From assembly GCA_013365325.1 (NCBI GenBank), contig JABVXV010000076.1, positions 62,001 to 126,000 of the forward strand: a stretch of DNA of 64,000 nt, written 5' to 3'. Numbering within the stretch: the stretch's first letter is position 1; the number at the start of each line of letters is the position of its first letter. Shown piece by piece: positions 1 through 12,500 of the stretch. The position numbers were made by a program, and so were the translations under genes. This stretch comes from Dipetalonema caudispina (lineage: Eukaryota > Nematoda > Chromadorea > Rhabditida > Onchocercidae). The notes beneath the pieces are model-generated. The model saw nothing but the letters and a program-made list of their open reading frames with translations, did no database searches and was not told the origin of the DNA.

Positions 1-736
1 AATTTTCTCAATCATTTTTAATCATTTAACTTTTACACTTGATATGTTGGAAGCAAAACATAGTATTACAGTACCTAATGCAAATTTTTATTTCCAACTG
101 CAATAATCATATTTGTGGCTTATAAAATATATAAAAATTTGTGACGTATTTTAAGCAAAGAAAATGGATAAATATTTTAATTATTATGCATAAAAATTTG
201 CTTGATCATTGTATTGTTCATATAATTCAGATTATTGAACTCTCTGGTAAATGTTTCAGCAAAAAGAAAAAAAGAAAAAAAATCTAAATTAGTAATTCTA
301 AATTTATAAGCTTTTTGAAAACTTCCTCAAATGTATTAAGACTAATAATTGAATACAGCATAACAACTTTCTTTTTAACTAATTAAGATATCAATATTTA
401 TATGGAAATGATAAATGTATGCAGGAGTACTGCTTGCAGGAATTGAATATTCATACTACTGTACCACTTTCATACTTAACCTGTTATTTGGTAATTGGAA
501 ATTAAACAAACAAAAAAAAGACAATACTTTTACATTTTTTTCTATTCTTTAAAATTATTTAAAATGTATCGGAATAATTACTATTTCAACTTCATCAATT
601 ACTGTAAATAATATGCAAATATTTCATCTTTTCACATTACTCTAACCTTTTATAACTAATATCTTCAAATAATACTGTTCAATCATTTAGAATCAAAGTG
701 ATAATGTAATCATTGATAATCACTTGAGAATCTTAC
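1..736. other. left flank, no gene recognised
   Basis: AT-rich sequence with poly-A/T runs. The strong donor at the left end of the last TBC-2 exon (737) means further 3' exons of that gene could lie here or beyond the window edge. I could not find a phase-compatible exon that reads like protein. Confidence 0.4.
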
Positions 737-1969
737 TATCTGTAAGTGAAATTCGCTAGGTATCAATACATATAATGCATCCATCTGAATCCTTACATCA
801 AGAATCGATTCCTTTTTTTCTGGTTTCGTAATAATTTTTTGTTCCACTCTTATTATGGCTTCTCTTTTATGTGCGTATGATTATCATTTTCACGTCTTGA
901 TAGTTTATCAGTATCAGATTTTCACTGGTAGGAAATTAATATGAAAAGAAAAAAAGGTACTAATAAATTAGTACTTTTGGAATATACCTCAAAAATGGTA
1001 AGTACACCGTTTGCAAGTGCTGCATACAAAAGTTTATCTTTGTATAATAATTTAAGTGCAATATCGGATATTTTTAATTCCCACAATATTTCGCTGTAAA
1101 TTAATCATTTTAAATTTTGCATATCATATTAATTAAGGTATTCTTTGATTAAAACATGCAATTTAATAAAGAGTAATTTATGAAGTGAGGCTAATTTAGC
1201 AGTGTAACATTAAAATTGCAAAAGTATAGTAATTGATCAAATTAAAATTGTAATATTATAATGAAATGATATTTGTTAATTGATTTATAAAAGCATACCT
1301 TTTCGAATCTTTAATCTGTAATGCAACAATATAACCAGATAATAATGAAACATATGCAATTTCATCTTCTCTTAATGCCATTGAAAAAATTTTACAATCA
1401 AACTAAAAATTCATTTTGGATATTTAATTCGAACAAATTTACTTGAACAACAATAATTTTAATTCAAGTAACACATTGTAGCAAAATGTTTATGTGTTAT
1501 GTTTAATGTTTAATATTATGAAATATTATTAATATTATGAAAATATTTGGAAAAAAAAGTGATTGTAAAAAGTTGTATTACAAGAAATATTAAAATCTTT
1601 ATTTTTTAAAAGGAAATTTAACAATAAATTGTTATTAGTTTTCAGTCTATTCGATTTCAAATGTTGTTAAACAGTTTTGCAAATTTTCAAAATTTATCAT
1701 AATTTTAGAAACATTTTTTAAATAATTAAAAAAATGGAACATAAGTTTAAAATGTTTGGTTAATTACAATATACTATCATACAAAATATTAGTAATTTAG
1801 GAAAAGCATAACTTACTTCAGCATCAAGTTTGTCCACAGTTGGAATTTTACTGGTAAGACTAAAACGAACAATAATACCTTTTGTTTGATGACCTGCACA
1901 AATAAAACCTGTACCTTCCCGATCCATACTAAATGTTACAACTTCAATCGTTGGAAATCGAGATTTTTC
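737..1969 (-). other. propeller-like C-terminal segment of the TBC-2 gene
   Basis: Exons 1969-1817, 1402-1299, 1093-975 and 819-737 join in phase after the helix that normally closes TBC1D2 proteins. They read as alternating beta strands typical of WD/beta-propeller blades: GTGFICAGHQTKGIIVRFS, EIAYVSLLSGYIVALQIKD, KLLYAALANGVLTIFEVYS, DALYVLIPSEFHLQI. The last exon either ends at a strong donor (737) or reads on to a stop near 710. Vertebrate TBC1D2 stops soon after the TBC domain, so this is an extension or a separate gene that happens to be in phase. Confidence 0.6.
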
Positions 1970-3430
1970 CTACGAAGAGAATATGATTATTATCTTTTTG
2001 CTTCTGCATTATTTAATTTATCCATTAATTTGCTCATATTAGTCAAAAATCTAATTCAATGCATTGTAATTGACTCATTTATTTATTTGTTTACTTATTT
2101 GGTAATTATAAAATTTTTTGTAACTATTAAATTTATAACTATTCATATTTTTAACCGATAATGATACACATATTTGTTAGTTTTATTACCTAAAATTCTT
2201 TTACTTCCTTTTTAACATTTTTTTTTTGCTGAAATATATGGAAGAACCAATTGAAGCATTTAAAGCATTTCAAAATTTGTTTTTTCGAAGTTTTATGTTT
2301 TTATTTGTTCAAATTTATTCATTGTAGATAATATTTGTCATAAATATGATTTTAACGTAAACATGATAGTAAAAGTTTCAATGTATAACAGTTATATAAT
2401 TTTATAATTTATCATTCAATTTTCCCTCAACTTAATACTCATATAAAATAGGTAAAATAAAATTTACCAATGATAAAGATGAGAATACTTTTCGTAATTG
2501 TTCTTTACGATTTAATCGTTCGCGCAATAAGTTTAAGTACCATTTTTGTTTATGTTCAATTTCAGAACGTGATGGAAGTGGATGCACACTATCGAATGCC
2601 AACTAAAATTCTTATCATTCCATTTTTTTTTTTTTTTTTCATTTTCATTTTAAACATATTTTAAATTTTATGATAATATTTTAGTACTGAATCATTTTTC
2701 TTTCTCTTTTATATTATTAATTATGAATATGTTAATGTTACTTATATTATTTTCAATTTTTCCTCTCTTTTTTCTTCAATGAACTTCTTCCTTTGCTCAA
2801 TATTTAAGGGTTTTAAAAACAAAATGTCAACAAAAAATAAATAAATTGAAAATTTTGTTAGAATTAAACTTAATAACAATAAAATTTTCCAATGTCAAAG
2901 ATGATTAAACATTTAACGTATCTCATATATTACATATGTTTAATCACTTATCACCTGTCAATATTACTTGATAAATTCCCTGTATTGTACAGTAATTTTA
3001 ATTAAACTCCTACTAACATTAAACAATCCTTCGTAATCGTATGTTAGACGAACGGATGCTTTCAGAATTTTGATAACTGATATGGTATCACTTCGTTGAA
3101 GTACTTCTTTCTCATGAATGGATAAAATGGCAAGCGCAAATCGAAAAAGCACTTTTGTACCATCCAAAAGAAAACAATCCCAAATTCGAATCATTGTCTA
3201 TAAAAAGAAACAAAGAGAAATTATTCATACTATTATTATTATTATCATTTATTATTGTTATTATTATCATTATCATTTATTATTAAATTATTATTATTAT
3301 TATTATTATTATTATCATTTATTATATTATTATTTTTATTATTATTTTTACTATCATTTATATTATTATTACTATTATTATCATTCATTATCGCTATTAT
3401 TTATTATTTATTACTATTATTATTATTATA

Positions 3431-3507
<77 letters not shown>

Positions 3508-6500
3508 CATTTATTATCGTTATTATTTATTATTTATTATTATTATTGCATTTCTTTTTTTAAATTTACAACTGTTTTTTCTTTTTGTTTTACATCAAAC
3601 AATAATTCATAAGGTTCGATACGGTACAATAGTATTTATAGGCTTGGCCAAATTGCGCGCAAATGCGCCGTGCTGCTAATTCCCAAATGCACATAATTAG
3701 CAACATAGTGCATTTACGGACTTATGGCTACTTCATAAATAGTTCCGATAGAGGGGGAGAATTTTATCAAAAAATATTCAATAAAAGAAAAATATTTGTT
3801 TACATAAATTAGGCAATATGTGGAAGAAAATATGGCCAAAATTAGTCCATATAAGATATGAATACAGGCTATAGAATTTAATAATATAGTTTAAAAAGAA
3901 ATAAATAGACAAAAATTATTAATATATATTGTTAGGGTACAGTTGAAAATGTTTGATTGTTATTGGGAAGATAATATTACTACATGAACAAACATTTCAA
4001 ACATCACATATCATTTCAACACCATATGCGACAATCGTATGGTTGGTTAAATGAGAAATGAAGGATTGTAGGAAATATTTGGTTGCTTAATTTTAGTATG
4101 CAAATGAATATTTTTAAAAACCGGAAATCTCCGCAATATATGTAATATTTCATATTTTGTTAACTGTAACAAATCCTACGATTGAATTGAAGTAGTAGTT
4201 GTTGATGAGAATCATAAATTAGCACATGAATTGATTTACAATTTATTTTGTTTGAAAATAATCCTATCATTGGTAAAACTTACTGTATCAAATTGTTGGA
4301 AACTTTCATATATGTTTAATAATTTTAATCCAATTACATCAACATACACATTAATTTATTTTATAATATTTAAAAAAAAATTTTTTTTCCTCCAAATATG
4401 ATTCATAGTAAAAAAAAAATTCTGTTTTACTTATAAAGGAAGAAATATATTTTTATGAATAAATAAATATATGAAGATTTTATTTGAAAAATAATTTTTC
4501 AAAATTCTATGAGTAATAAAATACCTGAAAAGGTACAGCATCATAAAATAGCGCCAAAAACCAATTTAGTGTTACCGTAGCTAAATCGATACCACAACGA
4601 CCTAAATGTGCAGCTAATCGAGGTAATCTTCTTGCAACTAATTCTTTTAGCACCTCCTGCAATATTCATTTATCAGGGAAAATATTAATTTCTAAAATTT
4701 TCTTAGCTAATTAATTGAAGCAGTAAGTTTCCTGTATTTCAAATGAATGTATATCGTTTAATGATTTTAGCAATCTTATTTCAAATTTAAATTCATTTCA
4801 AAGTTTATAGTGGTTAGCGGATACCTGATCAGCTTGTGCACCGGTTAATGCATAATCGAAATATGACCTATCGAAATATTTTTCAGTAACTGCAACCAAA
4901 AACCAAAATGTATCTTCGACACCAAGGAAAAGCATCGCTGTTCCGGCGATAAAATTCATTCCCTGACAATAACCGATTACCGGATTATGCAAACAGAAAG
5001 CACGGAGTACTTGCTCTAATTGCTGAGTCTGAAAGTTGCCAAAATTGATATTTATAAGTTATACGAAATTTAATCCGAAATTTTTACAGTATGAAAAATT
5101 CCTAAAACAGTTTTTATGTTAAAGGAAAATGAAAGTAATCGGATCTCATTAAATCTTAACCTAACATTCTATTTGGCTCAGATAAATAAATTTCAGAAAA
5201 TGTCATAAAATCATCCATCATTTCATTTATTTACCACAATGATAACATTTAACAGTGGCATAAAAAGAATATTACCAAAAAAAAGAAAAATGATTTTTTT
5301 TTTCGTATTCAAAAAAAAAAATTCTTAAATGGAATTTGTCTAATAGAAAACGAACCCCTTTACATGTTGGTGACATAAAATGTATATTGCCAGGTAATGT
5401 ACGCAATAAATCGAGTGTTATTTGTTTTTGATGATTATCTCTGTACTGGAATTTAATTGGAAAAAAAAAATAAAAGAGACAATTTTATAGTCAATTAAAT
5501 TAACGCATAAACATTTATAGTGGAAATAAAACAAAAAAAAAAAACCACTAAGATATGTTTCAAAAATTAAATGAAATTTGAATAAAAATTTAATTAAATA
5601 AATAATGGAAAAAGGAACAAACTTCCGTTTCATCAAGTGATCCACGCGTATTGCATAAATCGCGAAAGTAATACTTGCCAAATTTTTTTTTAATATCAGC
5701 AACCTGTTGATGAATCAGTAATTTCCAAACAGTTGGTCTTAAATCACCGGGCACACCAATTCGAACAAGCATACGTACTTCACTCTAATAAATTTTTATA
5801 ATTTGAAATAAAAATTAAGAATTTAAAATTGCAATATTTTTGTATTCATATGAAATTTATATAAATCACTTTTTGTTACTTTTTTTTTTTTTGCTTATTA
5901 TAATAATTTACAATTTTATATAAATAATACTTCTTCTTACGATACATTTTTTTTTTTTTTTTTTTTTTGCTTTTTTGCTGCAAAAATTGCAAATAATTTT
6001 CCAAATATTTGCATCAAATAATTACTTAAGTAATCTTTTCGATATTATTATTAAATAATCATTTTTACCCTGTTGCAAAGTTGATAATTACATTGACGCA
6101 AGTATCGTTTCCATGTAATACGATGTTGCAATTGCTCAGAGGTACATTCCAAATAAAGCGCATACAATTGCGTACAAATATAATGCAATGCTAATTCTTC
6201 ATCATCAAATGATCGTTGAAATCCGAAGATGTCCAAATAATTTCCAAATAATGTTAAACTTTAAGAAAAAAAACAAAAAGAAAGAGAAGATAAGAATTAA
6301 TGTTAAGTTAAATTTTACATTCATATTTTTTTATTCTTTTTTTACAAATTGATTAAAATTTTTAGAAATTTTTTACGTTTTATTGAATAAATTGTCAAAA
6401 TATTATCAGTAATTGTATTTTTCAATCCTAAAATTTTCAAAATAATTTTATTAAGCTAATCGAAAAATATTATCGTAAAGGGGAGAAAAAAATAAATAAA

Positions 6501-9500
6501 TTGATAAAAATGTTAAGAAAGAAAAAATACCTTTCGAAAGTTGGTAATGTTGGATCAATTCCTCGTGCTTCATTCAATAAACTTATCACACGCTTTTTAT
6601 GCTAGTAGAAAACAAAATTATCACTGTGACGGAATGATAAAAAGCATTTTATAATTACATATTTACAAGATATCTACAGGTTTATTCTCCAATAAATAAT
6701 ATTCTCGAGGTACAGACAGATCAGTAAGTATTCAGTTCAATTTTATTCCGAAAATTTTTATAATTTTGATAAGAATTGTTGAAACTTACAATATGACTAC
6801 CAAGTAATTTAACTTGAAGGACATCAACAGATTGTTGCTCGTCAAGTGGAATTTTAATACAACTTTGTAGCAAAAATACATATTCTCGTTTTAAATTATT
6901 CAAATCTTCTTTTAATTTTTCGTTTGATCTGAAAAGGAAAATCTTTACAATGAAAACAGAATTAAATTTAAGGTAAATAGAATTGTTTGTGCATGACGAA
7001 AGATATTATGATGTAATAAACAAAAACGTTTTTGCTAAAACTAATCAAATGAAATAATAAAATTTAAGTTTGAATTTTTGTAAAGTTTGTTAGACTGTGC
7101 AAACTTGCGAAATTTGTGGATAATTTGATTTGGAAGCATTTCAATTACTCTGGTATTTACTTAAGTATAACCATCGATAGTAAAGCAAGTGGAGCTCCAT
7201 TTGAAAAAAGCATATAATCTATTAATGTATTTAGAGAGCTATCAATTATTTCAAACAAAGATTATCAGGCAATTTCAAAATAAAATATGCAATTATTTCG
7301 AAAGGAAATTATCAATCATTTTAAAATGAAATTATTGATTATTTTAAAACAATATTATCAGCAATTTTAGAAGAAAACGTGTAATCATTATCAAACAAAA
7401 GTCTTTCCGAAATAAAATTATCAGTTACTTCAAAATCAAATTATCAATTACTTCAAAATAAAATTATTAATAAATTCAAAATAAACTATGCAACTGCTAC
7501 ATACTGTTTCAATTGAAAAGTTTGCTTTTGTTGTGCAGCACATCGTTTCAACAATCGGATCACTTCACTGTTCAAAAATTTATTTCGGTTTGCCATCGAA
7601 AATATTTGTTCCGGTGTTACATTTGCCGTTGTAACATTTCGAAAAATTCATTCAATATTTTAGCAAAATTTTGATTTGCAAAATTGATCAAAACAAAAAA
7701 AAAGAAAAAAGAGAAAATGAAAATTATTCTCTTCAATTTTGTTATCACTGAAAGATATAACCCGAAGAAATGAGAGAGTGAAGGAGAGAAATGAAAAGAG
7801 AAAATTGGAAAGATCGAGAATGAGCTAAAAATTTAACAGTTAAATCTTTTTGCAATTTAAGAATAATATTATATGTTGAAAAATTTTCCCTTTAAGCAAT
7901 TAAAATGAGCCTTCATTTTTGTTTTCATTTGAAATGAAAAAGTTAACAATTTTCTCATATTTAGCGGATAAAATAAAAATTTTTAAAAAAAAAAAAAATA
8001 ATGAAAAAAAGAAGGATAAAATTTAAGAGAGAGAAACTTTCAACAGAAATTATTGTGAGAATATAAACTAACACGGTATCTTTGAGTTGTGCAAGTTCAA
8101 TGGATAACATTTTCTTTCCTTCGTTAAGTTCTTGAATTTTTGCTTTCTGTCTATTTGTGATAGCTCTTAACCATTTTAATTCACTTTCTTGATAACTGAA
8201 ATTGGTTTACTCCTATATCTGTTGTAAAAAGTGCAGAAGTACTACTGCAGAAGTTTAATTTTTTTTTTATTAGTTTATTGGTGTTGAAATATAAATAATA
8301 AGGAAGTGAAATTAAGTAAATAATTAAAAAATTCACAGTCATATGTAGGAAATACGGAACAGCTGTTGTTGATAAATTCAATTATTAATAAATCTAATTT
8401 GCTTATTATAAAATAAATTATTAAATCTGTTTCGCTATAAAAATTTCTTAGTATTATCACGAAATTAAAAGTAATCATTGATAAATTCAATTACCCATTG
8501 TTATATGATGATGTTTCATTATCATCATCGCATGTTGTAATTTCAGAATCTCTTATACTTTGCCCATTTGTACTACTACTGTAAAAAAAGAATATTTCAT
8601 TGAAAGGATAAAGTTATGTTATAAAATTATAATGTATATTTTGCATTTTTGATTTTAGCAAATTTTTCTAAAAATTTTCAAAATTGTTTCACATTCCATC
8701 ATATTTCATTAACTTCCTGATTTTGCCAAGAATATTTCATTTTTTTAATTGGAAAATTTTACAAATTAGTTTTTTTTTTTATTTCTTATGTTAAAAACAT
8801 GAAAGAAAAAAAAAAAATGGTATATAATACCTGCTATTAATCGAAATGCTTCCAGTTTCATGATTACATTTGTCAAATGGTTGTCCATTAATCCATTCAA
8901 GAATCCATTGATCGTTCCTCAATGGAATTTCCACTCCATTATCATAACCAAGCAATTTTTCCGGCAATATATCCTATTAGTAAGAAAAGTTTTGTTAGGA
9001 AAAAAAAAAAAAAAAAAGAAGAAAAATTTTCTTTTTCCAAAATTAATTTCCTATTTTATTTCCTTTCACATGCTATTCTCAGTAATTTACTCATTACGTA
9101 ATAAAACTCAATGATATGTCACATGTTCACAGTGATGAATGTGTGAAGTTTGTTTATATCAATGAAATATCTCTTCTGAAAATTTCATCATTTGTAGTAT
9201 ATTAGTAAATATATATTTTTTTTTCTTTTTATTGTAATTTTTTAGAATAAATTTATAAAATTTAGTAATAATTTGAAATTATAATTTATTTTATTTGTTT
9301 CTGCTATTGTTATTGTTAATTTGTTCGCTTTTTTTTTATCTTTTATTCTAGAATTATGGAAAAATGATTGGTTTTTGATCACTAAATCGATTTTATTTAA
9401 TTTATTTGGTTATTAGAAATTTCCAATTAATACTAAAATTTCAATGATACCACTGAATTTTCATTGAACAGCTGCTCACGATAGCAATGTTTACCACAGC

Positions 9501-12500
9501 ATGATAATGATGAATGTCCGGAATATTTTCGAAGAATACCTACAATGGTTTATCATTCCTATCGTTTCATCTTTCTGAATTGAATTTATGAAAAAAAAAA
9601 ATGATAGTTTATTTTGAATAATTTAAGTTCCTATAAGCTCTAAATTCGCTGTTGGTCATTTCAAGATTTCTCATATTTTATATTATTAATTATTCCTAGG
9701 ACAATTTGATATCCGCCTTTCAAATCTACAATTGCATAAATTTTAATAAATTAAATTTTTCACTACTATTACTTATCTAGCAAAAGATGCATTACATTCT
9801 AAACAAACTTGATTTTTTTGTTCCAAAAGACGGCAAAACAGATGGCGTTGAACGAGTACCATTGTATCCATGTTTCAAATCTAGAAGTTTTAAAATTTCA
9901 ACATTCTACATTCCTTGACAATTTCTCAGACAAACTTTTTTGCTAATAAATCTATCTCATCTTGTATGATGCAAATTTCAATTAAATGTAGTTGACAATA
10001 TGGATAAGACGCAACTAATTAATTTTGCGCTTTTCCCAAGCGTCACTTTAACTTTCATCGCAGCTAACTCAGTTTGCTTTTCTTTAATGCAAGCATTATC
10101 TTCGCAATCACTTTCACTCTGAAAAAAGATTTTAGTCGTTCAAAAAAAAAAAAAAAAAAATTAATTGAAAAAAAATATTTCAATTGTTGATAAAAATAAG
10201 CTAAGATAATCTTTTCTTATTTAATATTCTAATTTTTTTGAATTCTTTTTTCCTCTCTGCTGACTTTTTCATTTCTTTTTTTTTTTTTTTTTTTTTTTTG
10301 CAAAACTTCCATATGTTTTGAGGAATTTTTGACCGGAAATTTGTCCGATTTAACGCAATCCAATTCAAACATTTTAGTACGATTGTTTTACTGAAAATTT
10401 CTTAAAGAATATAGCTATATTTCATAATTTATAATGGATTTTGAAAAAACTTCGAAAATGATATTCTAGAAGTTAGTAGAAGTAATTTTTTGAATAAAAA
10501 CAAGATCAAATCAACTATCAATTTAAGTTTTGTTTATCACTTCAACATGATTCTCTATTATTTCTATGCATATCTTAATCGTCATTTAGCAATTTTTTTT
10601 TTTTTGTCGTTAGTCAGAATGATAATTATAATTTATGGAATACTTTGTCAATTTCAGTAATTTCTTTACAAATTGATATAAAATGTTGGTAAAATATTTG
10701 CATTTATCCTTTCATTGTTCGTTACTTGCATAGTATAAAATAATATGAGTGAGGAAATTTTATGAAATGAAAAATAATATGGTAAATTAAAAAAAGACTA
10801 GAAATAAATTTAAAATATCAAAAAAATGTCATGCAAATTTACTGATGTAGTTCCAAAGCGTATCTCTTCCAGTGCTTGTGCTTTTTTTCTACGTACGCTT
10901 GTGATCATTTCAACATTTTCGCGTCGATGTTGTAATGCATTGAACCATTTATTTGCACTTTGTTCATTTTCGGCATCAAATTCCAATTTGCGCCCATCAA
11001 TGCTTCAAAAAAAGTATTTGGTGGAGGTAAAGATAGGTGAAAAAAGAGTTAGCAAAATAATCAATATTGTTATCTTTTAGTATATTACCTGTATGAAGTA
11101 CTGCTTAATTAAATATAGTATTACAGTTTAATATTATTACGCTTATTTGTTTGTTTGTTTCATTTTTTTTTTTTTTTTTTTTTTTTGAATAATATTTTTA
11201 AGTCTTTTTTTTTGAGATAAGGAATAAGATAATAATATTTTTAAATTAAAAAAACAGAAATGATCTTTTTAATTTTAAAATAAAAGATTGGAACCAGTTT
11301 TTTTGATTAAGAAATAGGAAATATTATTTTTTTTAAGTGAGAAATAAGAAGCAATTCTTTGAAAATAATTTTCTTTCGAATTAAAAAATATGAAATAATA
11401 TTGAAGAATTAATTTTCTTATATCTTTTTAATATTTCTTAATGAAATAAAAAATACTTCCTTTTAAATAAAAAACAATAAATAGTTTTTTTTTTTTAAAT
11501 TAAGAAGTAAGAAATGATTTTTTTTTAAATTAAGAGACAAAATTATTTTTACAGCTTTATAGGTTCAAGTAATATTGTAATAAGAATAAATAACTTTAAA
11601 ATTTGGTCAATTTAACTGCATAAATCAAGTTCAAAATCTCTTCTAATCTTGAATCAGTGCGAATTAATTTTACTCAAAGTAGATTCAATTTGAAGTTCTA
11701 CGAATGAATTATATGGTAACTTAATTCGTTTAATCATCATTATTATAGCAAATTGTAGGTATCGTAGAGAAAAAACCCACTAATGTTTTGCATAATGAAA
11801 ATAATAAAAAAGAAAATTTTGGAACAATTATAAAATATTTTGTGCTACTTAGCATTAATTATTAATTAACACTAAGTAATATGTCCATTTAAAATATTTT
11901 TCTATTTTATTATATTTTATTAGAATGAGAAATTTCTCAATTCTTTTTTATTCTGAAATAAAATTTTTTTTTCTTGAAAAAAAAAAAAAAGAAGAATAAC
12001 AACAATTACATCATTTTTCATCATTAGTTAATGCTACATTTATTCTATTCAACACTTGGAAAAATATTGTTGCTGAAAAACATTAACTATTGTTGAATTA
12101 TTATTGCATTCATTAATTGCAACGAAGACAAACGACAGCCATATCATTAAAAGCATCTAATTGCAAATCACTCAACTTTTCTCATTTATTATGAATGTTA
12201 TAGATTGCTATTATTATGTTTTAATTGCTGTTAACACTATACTTTTTCTGTTATCATCACTTCCTGATAATGCAGGAAATGATTTTCAATTATCCAATGA
12301 TACTAATGAAATATGTGAAAGTTAACTATTCTAGAAGTTAGAAATTAATTGATAATTTTAATGCTTTGTGTTTTATGGCTAATTTACTGAACAAACAATT
12401 AGAAGTAAGCTAATTTTAAGTTGAGAAAACACTAATGGTCAAATTTAACTGAAGATATTTGTTTAATTTAATCATAGCATAAGAAACTGACAAGCTAATT

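Noticed and set aside
3118..3612. 164-codon plus-strand ORF rich in Tyr
   Set aside because: It is a translation of the ATT/TTA microsatellite and the antisense of a TBC exon.
6681..6725. Possible extra tbc-2 exon reading TDLSVPREYYLLENKP (minus strand)
   Set aside because: The strong donor of the previous exon is in phase 0, but this stretch has no AG acceptor in that phase. A 26-bp exon using a weaker donor upstream would work but cannot be preferred by eye.
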